From assembly GCA_903853895.1 (NCBI GenBank), contig CAINUX010000043.1:1-42645 (forward strand): a stretch of 42,645 bases of DNA, written 5' to 3'. Source of the DNA: an uncultured beta proteobacterium. GTDB taxonomy: Bacteria; Pseudomonadota; Gammaproteobacteria; Burkholderiales; Burkholderiaceae_C. Each line of letters opens with the position of its first letter. Positions within the stretch are counted from its first letter, which is position 1. Shown here piece by piece: positions 12,101-20,581 of this stretch. Under the pieces are notes generated by a model. That model searched no databases and was not told where the DNA came from. It saw nothing but the letters and a program-made list of their open reading frames with translations. A program made the translations under genes and the position numbers.

Positions 12101-13248
12101 TGGTCGAATTTGCGATGCAAGACAGCGGTATTGGCATTGCTCCCGAGAACCACGCCCACATCTTCAGCGGCTTCTCGCAGGCCGAAGCGTCTACCACCCG
12201 CCGTTTTGGGGGCACGGGTCTGGGGCTGGCCATCTCAAGCCGCATGGTGGGCCTGCTCGGTGGCACGCTGGCGGTGGACAGCGTGCTGGGGCAGGGCAGC
12301 CGCTTTCACTTCCAGATACGGTTTCCGCTGGCAGAGATGCCACCGGCAGATTCGCCTGCACCCGCGATACCGGCACTGGGGGCGCTCAAGACTCTGATCG
12401 TGGACGACAACACCGTAGCCCGGGACGTGTTGCGCCACACGGTGGAGGCCATGGGCTGGCAGGTCGACACGGCGGCCAGCGGCGCCGAAGCCATTGCCCA
12501 CATCGAAGCCCGAGCGGCCGAGAAGAAGCCAATGTATGAAGTGATCTTCATGGACTGGCAAATGCCGGAAATGGACGGCTGGGAAGCCAGCCAGCGCATT
12601 CGGCAACTGGCGACTGGAGCCATCACACCCATCGTCATCATGGTGACCGCACATGGGCGCGAGCTGCTGTCTCAGCGCAGCGCCGACGAGCATGCGCTGA
12701 TCAACGGTTTTCTGGTCAAACCGGTCACCGCCTCCATGCTGCTCGACGCCGTGGTGGATGCCAAAGCAGCGGCCAGGGCAGCGGCGCAAGGCCAAAACCC
12801 GACAGCGCCCAAGGCAATCATCAAACCCAAACGGCTGCAAGGTCTGCGCATTCTGGTGGTGGAAGACAACAAGATCAACCAGATGGTGGCCAAAGGGCTG
12901 CTGGCACAGGAAGGTGCCACGGTCACACTGGCCGACGACGGGCAATTGGGTGTCGCCGCAGTGGCTGCGGAGCAGCCCGCATTCGACGCCGTATTGATGG
13001 ATGTGCAGATGCCCGTGATGGACGGTTATGCGGCCACGCGTACCATCCGCCAGGAGCTGGGGTTGACTGCGTTGCCCATCATCGCCATGACGGCCAACGC
13101 CATGGCGTCCGACCGTGCCGCCTGTCTGGCGGCCGGCATGAACGACCACGTGGGCAAACCCTTTGAGCTGGACCATCTGGTGGCCATGTTGCTGCGCTTT
13201 ACAGCACTAGCCCCCCAAACAAGAACTCCGCCAGACAGCGACCATTGA
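9166..13248 (+). CDS. CHASE-PAS hybrid sensor histidine kinase with two receiver domains
   Basis: This is a 1360-residue inner-membrane kinase. The visible order is: three N-terminal membrane segments (about 7-29, 36-56, 84-108); a periplasmic CHASE-type domain (about 110-385, with [17 protein letters not shown] and [11 protein letters not shown]); a fourth membrane helix near 392-416; three PAS domains (about 434-545, 566-680, 685-805); HisKA with the phospho-acceptor His837 in [13 protein letters not shown]; an ATPase domain with [11 protein letters not shown] and [11 protein letters not shown]; receiver 1 ([10 protein letters not shown], Asp in [11 protein letters not shown]); and receiver 2 ([10 protein letters not shown], Asp in [11 protein letters not shown]). 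There is no HPt domain, so the relay must continue on another protein. It follows a binding-protein gene by five bases and is paralogous to the kinase at 14185, which lacks CHASE and receiver 1. Confidence 0.95.
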   Translation: MKKPFTPVRLFFEVCAAIVLAETLVMLALPALAPGLTGLAEGLLDVTLLILLAGPAIYWRCMTALRRSRMPAAAGPSPSVKTLGLGAAISMTAATQLLGLAITGALVVWLKFDLDKDAQIQFDRGTERIETEVKRRVNHPLLGLKGARGAYAASNDITRLEFRAYVESRDLPHEFPGIRGFGFITRVQRGDLDAFIARERADFAPEFEVRTKGDATDLFVVKYIEPIEFNRAALGLDLGQEAVRREGIERAMNTGKPALTGKIVLLQDDKQSPGFLYILPVYRNGTEPVTPMQHQSALVGLLYAPMVAAELFAGLVDVADQTLRIEVLDGSTLAPESSLFDSGSNGPTPAMESPQSYDGVPMLSVVRFVAVGGQTLGLRISTTPAFHAMQDRSSLALASIVGALASLFAALTVWLLAVGRLRAQRLAERMTADLDRLARVVQHTTNAVTIADTRMRITWVNEGFTRLTGYSLDEARGRTPGELLGSGKTDPQIIHKLLTAVDLGQSCRVEVLNRAKDGHEYWVDTEVQPTRDVDGVLIGFMEIGTDVTVQKQTQKRLEVAIRESSTLLSTVELHNIVSITDRQGTIVEANDAFCDISGYSREELIGQNHRIVKSGMQPDQFWTDVWAVISTGASWRGDICNRAKDGSLYWVDSMIAPFIGDDGLVEKYVSMRTDITERKNNERQLAEVTDRMTLAIEGGSDCLWDWMDVNQDAQWWAPNYYVLLGYTPEEVPPLASSYVALLHPDSAAISTQAGLDAFAGLRPFDIEVQLKTKDRGYRWFRTRAKVYLDASGRPARMSGATQDIHDRKVAEAQLKEALVHAEQASIAKSQFVANMSHEIRTPMNAILGMLKLLQNTDLTVRQLDYAAKTEGAARSLLGLLNDVLDYSKVEAGKMTLDPRPFRLDRLMRDLSVILSANVGARNIEVLFDVDPAVPKCLFGDDMRLQQVLINLGGNAIKFTSAGEVVLHLRVVEQTAQDVLVEFAMQDSGIGIAPENHAHIFSGFSQAEASTTRRFGGTGLGLAISSRMVGLLGGTLAVDSVLGQGSRFHFQIRFPLAEMPPADSPAPAIPALGALKTLIVDDNTVARDVLRHTVEAMGWQVDTAASGAEAIAHIEARAAEKKPMYEVIFMDWQMPEMDGWEASQRIRQLATGAITPIVIMVTAHGRELLSQRSADEHALINGFLVKPVTASMLLDAVVDAKAAARAAAQGQNPTAPKAIIKPKRLQGLRILVVEDNKINQMVAKGLLAQEGATVTLADDGQLGVAAVAAEQPAFDAVLMDVQMPVMDGYAATRTIRQELGLTALPIIAMTANAMASDRAACLAAGMNDHVGKPFELDHLVAMLLRFTALAPQTRTPPDSDH

Positions 13249-13266
13249 CGACTTCAGATCCTCTTT

Positions 13267-14160
13267 ATGCGAAAAGACCTACACATGACACAAGCTTCTC
13301 CATTTCACCGACGCGCCCTTGGACGGGTAGTAGTGGCCAGCCTGGCAGGCTTACTGACACTGGGCGCGCCCGTGCAAGCCCAGGAAAACGGGGTGTACCG
13401 TTTTTCGCCAGTGAACCTCTATGGCATTGAACTGACCGCCAGCTACTGGAACCCCATCATCGACTACGTGTCCACCAAGAGTGGCGTCAAACTGCAGCTC
13501 AAGATCGGCCGTACGTCTGCGGACACCACCGCCTATGTTCTGGCCAACGAGGTGGAGTTCGTATTTTCCAACCACCTGTTCAGCCCGGAGCGCGACCATC
13601 TGGGTTGGAAGGTATTTGGCCGTCGCGCCACGGCCCCCATTCGCAGCCAGATCGTGGTGCTGGCCGAATCGCCCATCACCAAGCTGGAGCAACTGGCCAA
13701 CGAAGCAGTCGCGTTTCCAGGTCCCGAGGGGACCGTCACCTACAAGTTTTCCTACGCCCATCTGTTGAACCAGAAAATTCCGGTTCAAGTGGTCTTCGCC
13801 GGCAACATGGATGGTGCGTTTGCCCAACTCGCCAGCGGCAAAGTCAAGGCGGCAGGAACCCAGTCGCAACTCAGTGCGGGCTGGTCCAAGCGGGAGAGCA
13901 AAACGCTGCGGGTGTTGTGGGAGTCGGATCCGCTCAATGACCTGGCCCTGATGGCATCAAAAAGTGTAGCCGCCAAGGATTTGGCGGCGGTCAGCAAGGC
14001 CTTCCTGGAGATGGGCCGCGACCCCGTAGGGCAAAAGGTGCTGGCCAGTGTCTCTGAACTGGTGAAGCTGCCACCCACAACGGTCTTTGTGCCCTCCACT
14101 GGCGCAGACTACACCGGTTACCGCAACTTCTACCAAACTGCACCCGCGAGCCTGCGCTAA
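13267..14160 (+). CDS. PhnD-like periplasmic binding protein
   Basis: The protein has 297 residues. It has a clear signal peptide with a basic n-region (HRRALGR), the core VVVASLAGLLTLGA and probable cleavage after VQA (about residue 38). The mature part resembles the phosphate/phosphite/phosphonate-binding PhnD family: an N-terminal strand FSPVNLYGIELTASYWNP, the region YVLANEVEFVFSNHLF, and AFPGPEGTVTYKFSYAHLL with GNMDGAFAQLASGKVKAAG in the second lobe. It lies 18 bp after one hybrid kinase and 24 bp before the next, with no transporter genes. PhnD-like proteins beside kinases are often sensory, so it probably presents a ligand to the kinase downstream. The ligand is unknown. An alternative start is the ATG at 13285. 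Confidence 0.88.
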   Translation: MRKDLHMTQASPFHRRALGRVVVASLAGLLTLGAPVQAQENGVYRFSPVNLYGIELTASYWNPIIDYVSTKSGVKLQLKIGRTSADTTAYVLANEVEFVFSNHLFSPERDHLGWKVFGRRATAPIRSQIVVLAESPITKLEQLANEAVAFPGPEGTVTYKFSYAHLLNQKIPVQVVFAGNMDGAFAQLASGKVKAAGTQSQLSAGWSKRESKTLRVLWESDPLNDLALMASKSVAAKDLAAVSKAFLEMGRDPVGQKVLASVSELVKLPPTTVFVPSTGADYTGYRNFYQTAPASLR

Positions 14161-14184
14161 GCACTTGCAGGACCAACTGTTGTG

Positions 14185-16839
14185 ATGGACATAAAGTTCC
14201 TGGGCCGCCTGCTGCCCTCATCGCTGAGCAACCGGGTGTTTGCGCTGTATGGCGTGACCCTGCTGCTATTTGTCGTCGGGGGGCTTGGGCTCTTCCTGAA
14301 GTACCAGTTCCAGCGACAGGTGGAGGATACTGAGCTTGCCTCCGTGATGTTGATCGAGGTCGTAGCCCAGGCGGTGCAGGACAGCGTGGTGATCGGCGAC
14401 TTTGACTCCGTGCAAAAAATCCTCAACAAAGGCGTGCAGGGCTCGCAGTTTTCCTCCGCACGGTTTATTGCTACGGGTGGCGGCACCGTGCGTGCGGACA
14501 ACCAGTTGCAAGGGGAGCGCCAGGCACCCGCGTGGCTCGTGCATCGGGTGCAGAAGTCACTCGACGATGTCAACCGCAATGTGTCGGTCGGCGGCAAAGA
14601 CTATGGCATTTTGCGGCTTCAGTTTGACTCCACTGCCGTGGCGGCGGGTCTGTGGTCGTTGTCGCTTCTGGCGCTGTCAGGCGGTGCGGCGGCGCTGACC
14701 GCCGGACTGCTCCTGATTCGCATCGCCCTGTCACGCTGGCTGGGTGGCCTGGAGCGACTGCGCGCAACGGTAGAAACTATGGGAACCAGTGCGACGCGAT
14801 CCATCGATCTGGTCATCGACAACGCACCCGCCGAGATCCAAAGCCTTGTCGACATGGTCAACCAAACCGCTACCTTGGTGCGCGAGCGTGAAACCACGCG
14901 CCGTGCGTTGGACCAGCAAAAATTTGCGCTGGACCAGCATGCCATCGTCAGCGTCACGGATGCAGACGGCTTCATCCTCTACGCCAATGACCGGTTCTGT
15001 GAGATCAGTGGCTACGACAGTGCAGAAGTGATCGGGCACAACCAGCGTGAATTCCGCTCCGATGAGCACCCCGACATCTATTACGAGCAGATCTGGCAAA
15101 CCGTATCGAGCGGTCAGGTATGGCATGGGGAGCTCTGTAGCCGCAAGCGCAATGGCAATCTGTATTGGGTCGATGCAACCGTGGTTCCCATTCTGGCCGA
15201 GGACGGCGTCACCACCCTGTACATCACCATCCGCACCGACATCACGGCACGCAAGGAAGCCGAGCAGGCGCGCCAGGCCGTCAATGCTGCGCTGACCGAG
15301 CGTTCAGCGCAACTCCAAGCCGTGCTGGACAACATCTCGCAAGGGGTGGCAATGATTGCCGCGAACAAGTCGCTGGTGATCCAGAGCCGGCGTGTCATGG
15401 AACTGCTCGACATTCCTCCGCATTTGATGGGGGCCGAGCTTGGCATGATCATCGCTCACCAGACCGAGCGCGGCGACTTTGGAGACGACTTTGGGCTCGT
15501 GGAGGAGTGTGCGCGGCCTTATCTGCGTGCCTTCGCGCGGGGCGAGGAGGTTGTGCCGCCACCTTTGTACAAGCGCAAGACCGCTTCCGGGCGCACGCTG
15601 GAGATTGGCACCACCACGCTCGATACGGGTGTGACGGTGCGCACGTTTACCGATGTCACCACCTATGTCGAAGCGCAGGCCCGCGCCGAACAGGCCAGCA
15701 TCGCCAAGGGGCAGTTCCTGGCCAATATGAGCCACGAAATCCGTACCCCCATGAACGCCATTCTGGGTCTGCTCCAGTTGCTGCGCGACACGAACATGAC
15801 GGAAACTCAGCTGGACTACGTCCTAAAAACCGAAGGTGCCGCACGTTCCTTGCTGGGACTTCTCAACGACATTCTGGATTTTTCCAAAATTGAAGCCGGA
15901 AAAATGGCGCTGGACCCCCGGCCATTCGACCTGGACAAGATGCTGCGCGACCTCGCGGTTATTTTGGCCCCCAACGCCAGCAGCCAGTCGATCACTGTCC
16001 GTTTCGATGTCGAACCGGACGTCCCGCGTAACCTGATCGGCGATGACATGCGTCTGCTGCAGGTGTTGATCAATCTAGGCGGCAATGCTGTCAAGTTCAC
16101 CAGCCAGGGCGACGTGGTGCTACGGGTGCGCATGGTCGAGCACGGCACGTCAGACGTGCTGCTGGAGTTTGCGATGTGCGACAGCGGCATTGGCATCGCG
16201 CCCGAAAACCACAAGCACATCTTTAATGGCTTCTCGCAGGCCGAGGCGTCTACCACCCGGCGATTTGGCGGCACCGGATTGGGACTGGCGATCTCCGGTC
16301 GTTTGGTGGCCCTGCTCGGTGGCGAACTCAAACTCACCAGTGTCGAAGAGCAGGGCAGCACCTTCTACTTCCAGCTTCGGCTATTGCGGGCCGCTAATTC
16401 GGGCACCTGCGCGCCGACTCCCGCCAACCCCGGCAGCACTGCGGCCCTCCCGTCCAAACGGCTACAGGGCCTGCGGATCCTGGTGGTGGAAGACAACAAA
16501 ATCAACCAGATGGTGGCCAAAGGTCTGCTGGCCAAGGAGGGTGCCGACATCACGCTGGCAGATAACGGGCAATTGGGTGTGGACGCCGTGGTGGCGGCCC
16601 AGCCCCCGTTTGACGCCGTGCTGATGGACATCCAGATGCCGGTAATGGACGGCTACGCCGCCACTCGCGTCATCCGCAAAGACCTGGGGCTTGCCACACT
16701 GCCCATCATTGCCATGACAGCCAATGCCATGGCGTCAGACCGTGCCGCGTGCCTGGAAGCCGGCATGGACGACCACGTGGGAAAACCGTTTGAACTGAAC
16801 CACCTGGTGGGCTCCATCTTGCGCCTGTGCGCAAGGTAG
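14185..16839 (+). CDS. PAS hybrid sensor histidine kinase with one receiver domain
   Basis: The protein has 884 residues from the ATG at 14185; a GTG directly in front is also possible, with GCAGGA upstream. Two membrane helices (about 18-42 and 154-180) enclose a small periplasmic domain of ~110 residues. After a HAMP-like linker come a PAS domain (HAIVSVTDADGFILYAND) and a second PAS-like segment (LDNISQGVAMIAANKSLVI). HisKA follows with its His near residue 517 in [13 protein letters not shown], then an ATPase domain with NLGGNAVKFTS and [11 protein letters not shown]. One receiver is present ([10 protein letters not shown], Asp in LMDIQMPVMDG). Its catalytic core and receiver are close paralogues of those in the kinase at 9166. 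No HPt or output domain is present. It ends three bases from the convergent ABC-F gene. Confidence 0.95.
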   Translation: MDIKFLGRLLPSSLSNRVFALYGVTLLLFVVGGLGLFLKYQFQRQVEDTELASVMLIEVVAQAVQDSVVIGDFDSVQKILNKGVQGSQFSSARFIATGGGTVRADNQLQGERQAPAWLVHRVQKSLDDVNRNVSVGGKDYGILRLQFDSTAVAAGLWSLSLLALSGGAAALTAGLLLIRIALSRWLGGLERLRATVETMGTSATRSIDLVIDNAPAEIQSLVDMVNQTATLVRERETTRRALDQQKFALDQHAIVSVTDADGFILYANDRFCEISGYDSAEVIGHNQREFRSDEHPDIYYEQIWQTVSSGQVWHGELCSRKRNGNLYWVDATVVPILAEDGVTTLYITIRTDITARKEAEQARQAVNAALTERSAQLQAVLDNISQGVAMIAANKSLVIQSRRVMELLDIPPHLMGAELGMIIAHQTERGDFGDDFGLVEECARPYLRAFARGEEVVPPPLYKRKTASGRTLEIGTTTLDTGVTVRTFTDVTTYVEAQARAEQASIAKGQFLANMSHEIRTPMNAILGLLQLLRDTNMTETQLDYVLKTEGAARSLLGLLNDILDFSKIEAGKMALDPRPFDLDKMLRDLAVILAPNASSQSITVRFDVEPDVPRNLIGDDMRLLQVLINLGGNAVKFTSQGDVVLRVRMVEHGTSDVLLEFAMCDSGIGIAPENHKHIFNGFSQAEASTTRRFGGTGLGLAISGRLVALLGGELKLTSVEEQGSTFYFQLRLLRAANSGTCAPTPANPGSTAALPSKRLQGLRILVVEDNKINQMVAKGLLAKEGADITLADNGQLGVDAVVAAQPPFDAVLMDIQMPVMDGYAATRVIRKDLGLATLPIIAMTANAMASDRAACLEAGMDDHVGKPFELNHLVGSILRLCAR

Positions 16840-16842
16840 TGC

Positions 16843-18807
16843 CTATGCGGGACGGCCCAACACTTCCCAGCGCTCCAGCGCAACCATCAGCTCGTCATCG
16901 ATCTGGGCATTGCGCGTGGCCAGCTTCATGGCCCGCACGTTGTCGATAGAGTACAGGCTGCCGTCCGCCAGCGCGGTATTGACTTCGCGCTGTTCGGCTT
17001 CCAGCGCGGCAATCAAGTCGGGCAGCCCGTCGAGTTCGCGCTGATCTTTGAAGCTGAGTTTCTTGGGCTTGACCAGGGGCGGTGCGGCCGGCGCAGTTGC
17101 CGACACGGCAGCCGTGGCTTGCTCCTGTTTTTGTAGCTGCTCACGCTCGTAGTTAAAGGGCTTGGCCGTGGTTTTACCAAGCGCTGCATTGATTTCGTTG
17201 GCGCGCTTGGTCTGGATCAGCCAGTCACTCACTCCGCCTTCGTACTCGCGCCATTTGGCATCGCCCTCATAGGCAATGGTACTGGTGACCACGTTGTCCA
17301 AAAAGGTGCGGTCATGGCTGACCAGGAACACCGTGCCGTCGTAGTTTTGCAGCAGGTCTTCCAGCAGCTCCAGCGTGTCGATGTCCAGGTCGTTGGTCGG
17401 CTCGTCCAGCACCAGCACATTTGCGGGTCTGGCGAACAGACGCGCCAGCAGCAAACGGTTGCGCTCGCCACCGCTCAAAGATCGCACCGGCGAATTGGCC
17501 CGTGCCGGCGAGAACAAAAAGTCGCCCAGGTAGCTCTTGACGTGTTTCTTCTGGTTGCCGATCTCGATCCACTCGCTGCCGGGGCTGATGAAGTCTTCCA
17601 GCGTTGCGTCCAGGTCCAGCGCGTTGCGCATCTGGTCGAAGTAGGCCACCGAAATATTGGCGCCCTGGCGCACCGTGCCCCACGGGCTGTGACCAGGCTC
17701 GGGTGCTGGCGAGTTGGCGGGTGCCGGGTCGGCCTTGTGTTCGCCCAGAATCAGCTTCAGCAGCGTAGTCTTGCCCGCGCCGTTGGGCCCCAACAGGCCA
17801 ATCTTGTCGCCACGCAGAATGGTGGCACTGAAGTCGTGCACGATTTTGCGATCGCCAAAGCTCTTGCTGACATGCGTCAGCTCGGCCACCAGCTTGCCGC
17901 TGGCGGAGCCACTGCTGACATCCATATTGACGCTGCCCACCACCTCGCGCCTGGCCTGATGCTTGGCGCGCAGCTCGCCCAGGCGCACGATGCGTGCCGT
18001 GGCGCGGGTGCGGCGCGCTTCCACACCCTTGCGAATCCAGATCTCTTCCTGTGCCAGCAGCTTGTCGGCCTTGGCGCTGATCACGGCCTCTTGCGCCAAC
18101 TGTTCTTCTTTTTGCAGCAGATAGGCGGCAAAGTTGCCGGGGTAGGACAGCAGCTTGCCGCGGTCCAGTTCCACAATGCGCGTGGCCACGTTATCCAGGA
18201 ACGAGCGGTCGTGGGTGATGGTGATGATGCTGCCCTTGAAATCGACCAGCAGACCCTCCAACCATTCAATACTGTCCAGATCCAGGTGGTTGGTCGGCTC
18301 GTCCAACAACAGCACATCGGGTTGCGCCACCAGCGCCTGCGCCAGGGCCACGCGCTTTTTGGTGCCGCCGGACAGAGTGCTGACAATCGCCTCGGGGTTC
18401 AGGTGCAGTCGCTGCAGGGTTTCGTTGACGCGCTGTTCCCAGTTCCAGCCGTCCAGGGTTTCGATCTCGCTTTGCATCGCATCCAGGTCGCCGTGGCCCA
18501 GGCAGTACTCTTCAATCAGGCCGATAACCCTCTCCAAACCTGATCGGACAGCTACAAAAACCGTAGCATCCGCGTCGAGCTGCGGTTCTTGCGCCACATA
18601 GGAAATACGGGTGCCGCTTTGCACCTGTAGGGTGCCGTCGTCGGGTTTCTCCATGCCGCCCAGAATTTTGAGCATGGAGGATTTGCCGGCGCCGTTGCGG
18701 CCGATCAGGCCCACGCGCTCCTGCGTTTCAAGGGAAAAATCAGCGTGGTCGAGGAGCGGGACGTGCCCAAATGCCAGCTGGGCGTCAAGTAAAGTGATAA
18801 GTGCCAT
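16843..18807 (-). CDS. uup: ABC-F family ATPase, Uup-type
   Basis: This is a soluble duplicated ABC ATPase of 654 residues that acts on ribosomes or branched DNA rather than in transport. It has two nucleotide-binding domains: the first with GRNGAGKSSMLK, LSGGTKKRVALAQAL and LLLDEPTNHLD; the second with GPNGAGKTTLLK, LSGGERNRLLLARLF and LVLDEPTNDLD. A C-terminal charged, coiled-coil-like tail (KKLSFKDQRELDGLPDLI, then AALEAEQREVNTAL) is typical of Uup and absent from EttA. There are no membrane segments. The start was set at the ATG at 18807 (MALITLLDAQ), where the family begins; the frame runs on to 18864 without similarity. It is divergent from the haem-type kinase at 19001, with an FNR-like box in between. 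Confidence 0.93.
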   Translation of the reverse strand: MALITLLDAQLAFGHVPLLDHADFSLETQERVGLIGRNGAGKSSMLKILGGMEKPDDGTLQVQSGTRISYVAQEPQLDADATVFVAVRSGLERVIGLIEEYCLGHGDLDAMQSEIETLDGWNWEQRVNETLQRLHLNPEAIVSTLSGGTKKRVALAQALVAQPDVLLLDEPTNHLDLDSIEWLEGLLVDFKGSIITITHDRSFLDNVATRIVELDRGKLLSYPGNFAAYLLQKEEQLAQEAVISAKADKLLAQEEIWIRKGVEARRTRATARIVRLGELRAKHQARREVVGSVNMDVSSGSASGKLVAELTHVSKSFGDRKIVHDFSATILRGDKIGLLGPNGAGKTTLLKLILGEHKADPAPANSPAPEPGHSPWGTVRQGANISVAYFDQMRNALDLDATLEDFISPGSEWIEIGNQKKHVKSYLGDFLFSPARANSPVRSLSGGERNRLLLARLFARPANVLVLDEPTNDLDIDTLELLEDLLQNYDGTVFLVSHDRTFLDNVVTSTIAYEGDAKWREYEGGVSDWLIQTKRANEINAALGKTTAKPFNYEREQLQKQEQATAAVSATAPAAPPLVKPKKLSFKDQRELDGLPDLIAALEAEQREVNTALADGSLYSIDNVRAMKLATRNAQIDDELMVALERWEVLGRPA

Positions 18808-18847
18808 GTGGGGTGGATTATCCCTTGTGCCAACTTGGCGCCATTGA

Positions 18848-18861
18848 TTGATGCAAATCAA
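18848..18861. promoter_or_regulatory. FNR/ANR-type anaerobic regulator box
   Basis: TTGATGCAAATCAA matches the FNR consensus TTGAT-N4-ATCAA at every defined base. Its centre is at 18854.5. An AT-rich hexamer region at 18884-18889 (ATTTAT) lies where a -10 element would be if the box sits at -41.5, giving a start near 18896 for the kinase at 19001. That is the class II activation geometry. The uup start is 41 bp away on the other side, so an effect on that gene is possible but less typical. Confidence 0.7.
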
Positions 18862-18952
18862 CATATCTGAATCAATCCTGCCGATTTATTCAATTCCCCG
18901 ACTCAACCTGACACACTGCAAAATCCGTTCGCATCAGGAACAATCCTGGGAA

Positions 18953-18975
18953 GCCTACCGGTGTGCCCGGTAGGC
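18953..18975 (+). promoter_or_regulatory. Hairpin in the leader of the haem-type sensor kinase
   Basis: GCCTACCGG and CCGGTAGGC form a perfect 9-bp stem with the loop TGTGC, ending 25 bp before the ATG at 19001. No T-run follows, so it is not a terminator. It would lie in the 5' untranslated RNA if transcription starts after the FNR box. Its role is unknown. Confidence 0.5.
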
Positions 18976-19000
18976 CGGATTACTCGTCAAGCAGGTTCAA

Positions 19001-20581
19001 ATGGCGTCAGATTCGTTTCAAAGAGACAGTCATGTGCCAAGGGCAGTGCCCGGCCTTGTCCGGCATCGCCGCTGGTGGTTCGTGCTTCTTCTCCTATGGG
19101 GTGCTACCGTCTGGATGGCCCTTGCGTCCCACATAAATGATATTCACGCGCAGAGCATTCGGGTGGCAACCGAAGGCGCCCGAAACATGTTCCGCATGGT
19201 CGTTCTGACCCGCAGCTGGAACGCCAGCCACGGGGGTGTTTACGTGCCCGTGACACCGCAGACCCAACCAAACCCATTTCTGGACATTGCACGTCGCGAC
19301 GTCAGCACAACGGACGGACAGGCCCTCACCCTGGTTAACCCGGCCTATATGACGCGCTTGATTGCAGAGAAGGCGGAGTCCGACTCGGGCGCAATCTTCC
19401 GACTGACCAGCCTGCGACCCATCCGCCCACAAAATGCGGCTGATGACTGGGAGACCACGGCCTTGCTTTCGTTTGAAAGCGGCAACACGGAAACCATTGC
19501 CGTTACCCAAAGCCCGCCAGCCGAGCAATTGCGATACATGGCCCCACTGCTGGTGCAGGAGGCCTGCATACCGTGCCATGCCAAACAGGGCTACAAGGTG
19601 GGTGATGTGCGGGGCGGCATTAGTGTGTCGCAGCGTTACGCACCCATCGCAGCGGCCACCCACGCGGGTGTTCAACAGTCCCAGTTGATCTACGGCGCGG
19701 TGTTCGTTTTGGTGGCGGCAATGGGATGGCTGCTGCTGGAACTGCTGCGACGACGTTGGTTGGAGCTAGGTGGAAAAATTTACGAACTGCAGCACACCCG
19801 GGAAGAGCTGATTCACAGCGAAAAGATGGCTTCGCTGGGGCGCATGGTGGCGGGCTTCGCGCACGAAATCAACACCCCCATCGGGGTGGCCGTGGGCGCG
19901 GTTTCCCATAATGAGGGCACATTGGACCGCATCTCCACGATGTTGAGTCAGGAAGAGGTTAGCGAAGACTCTTTGCGCGGTGAGCTGGCAGACTTGCGGC
20001 AAAGCAGCGCCCTGGCCATGGCCAACCTGCGTCGAGCCGCCAATCTGGTGCAAAGCTTCAAGCGAACGTCGATCGACCAGACGTCCGAACATGCGCGCGC
20101 GTTTGAGATGAAGGAGCTGATCAACGACGTGTTGTTCGCCCTGCAAGGCGTGCTGAAGCGGCTGCCCATAACCATCGACGTGGACTGCCCCGACGCGATC
20201 CGCCTCAACGGCGTGCCGGGATTGATTGAGCAGCTACTGACCAACCTGGTCATGAATGCCGTGCAACATGCTTTTTGTGATGGACAGCGTGCGGGCAATA
20301 TCACCATTCGCGTGCGGCGCGAAGGAGCCAATGTCCACCTGGAGTTCGCAGACGATGGGGTTGGTATGGATGCGGATCAGATCGTGCGCATTTTCGAGCC
20401 GTTCTACACCACACGCCGGGGCAAGGGTGGCTCCGGTCTGGGTTTGTATATTTGTTATGGCATCGTCACTGACCGTCTGGGTGGAAGCATTGAATGCCAT
20501 CGTCAGGCGCAGTCGGGTTGCCGTTTTGATGTGCGTTTTCCCGCAGAACGTATGGACCCCCAAGGAGAGGCTATCCCATGA
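19001..20581 (+). CDS. Sensor histidine kinase with a Tll0287-like (DUF3365) c-type haem sensor domain
   Basis: The protein has 526 residues. Membrane helix 1 (about 24-42) and helix 2 (about 230-250) enclose a ~185-residue periplasmic domain. This domain ends in EACIPCHAKQGYKVGD, with the CxxCH haem-attachment motif at C189, C192 and H193, as in Tll0287-like/DUF3365 domains. A short coil leads to HisKA, with His288 in GFAHEINTPIGVAVG, then an ATPase domain with NLVMNAVQHAF, DDGVGMD and GKGGSGLGLYI. The gene overlaps the next by four bases (ATGA), so the HD-GYP regulator is the cognate partner. Redox, oxygen or NO sensing through haem is inferred; the FNR-type box upstream fits this. Confidence 0.92.
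   Translation: MASDSFQRDSHVPRAVPGLVRHRRWWFVLLLLWGATVWMALASHINDIHAQSIRVATEGARNMFRMVVLTRSWNASHGGVYVPVTPQTQPNPFLDIARRDVSTTDGQALTLVNPAYMTRLIAEKAESDSGAIFRLTSLRPIRPQNAADDWETTALLSFESGNTETIAVTQSPPAEQLRYMAPLLVQEACIPCHAKQGYKVGDVRGGISVSQRYAPIAAATHAGVQQSQLIYGAVFVLVAAMGWLLLELLRRRWLELGGKIYELQHTREELIHSEKMASLGRMVAGFAHEINTPIGVAVGAVSHNEGTLDRISTMLSQEEVSEDSLRGELADLRQSSALAMANLRRAANLVQSFKRTSIDQTSEHARAFEMKELINDVLFALQGVLKRLPITIDVDCPDAIRLNGVPGLIEQLLTNLVMNAVQHAFCDGQRAGNITIRVRREGANVHLEFADDGVGMDADQIVRIFEPFYTTRRGKGGSGLGLYICYGIVTDRLGGSIECHRQAQSGCRFDVRFPAERMDPQGEAIP

Noticed and set aside
17314-18543. A 409-codon open frame on the plus strand opposite the ABC-F gene
   Set aside because: It lies antisense to a gene with two complete ATP-binding cassettes, and the product has no recognisable domain.
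18808-18864. Longer start for the ABC-F gene
   Set aside because: The extra 19 residues would overlap the FNR-type box and are absent from the family; the ATG at 18807 begins at the conserved MALITL.
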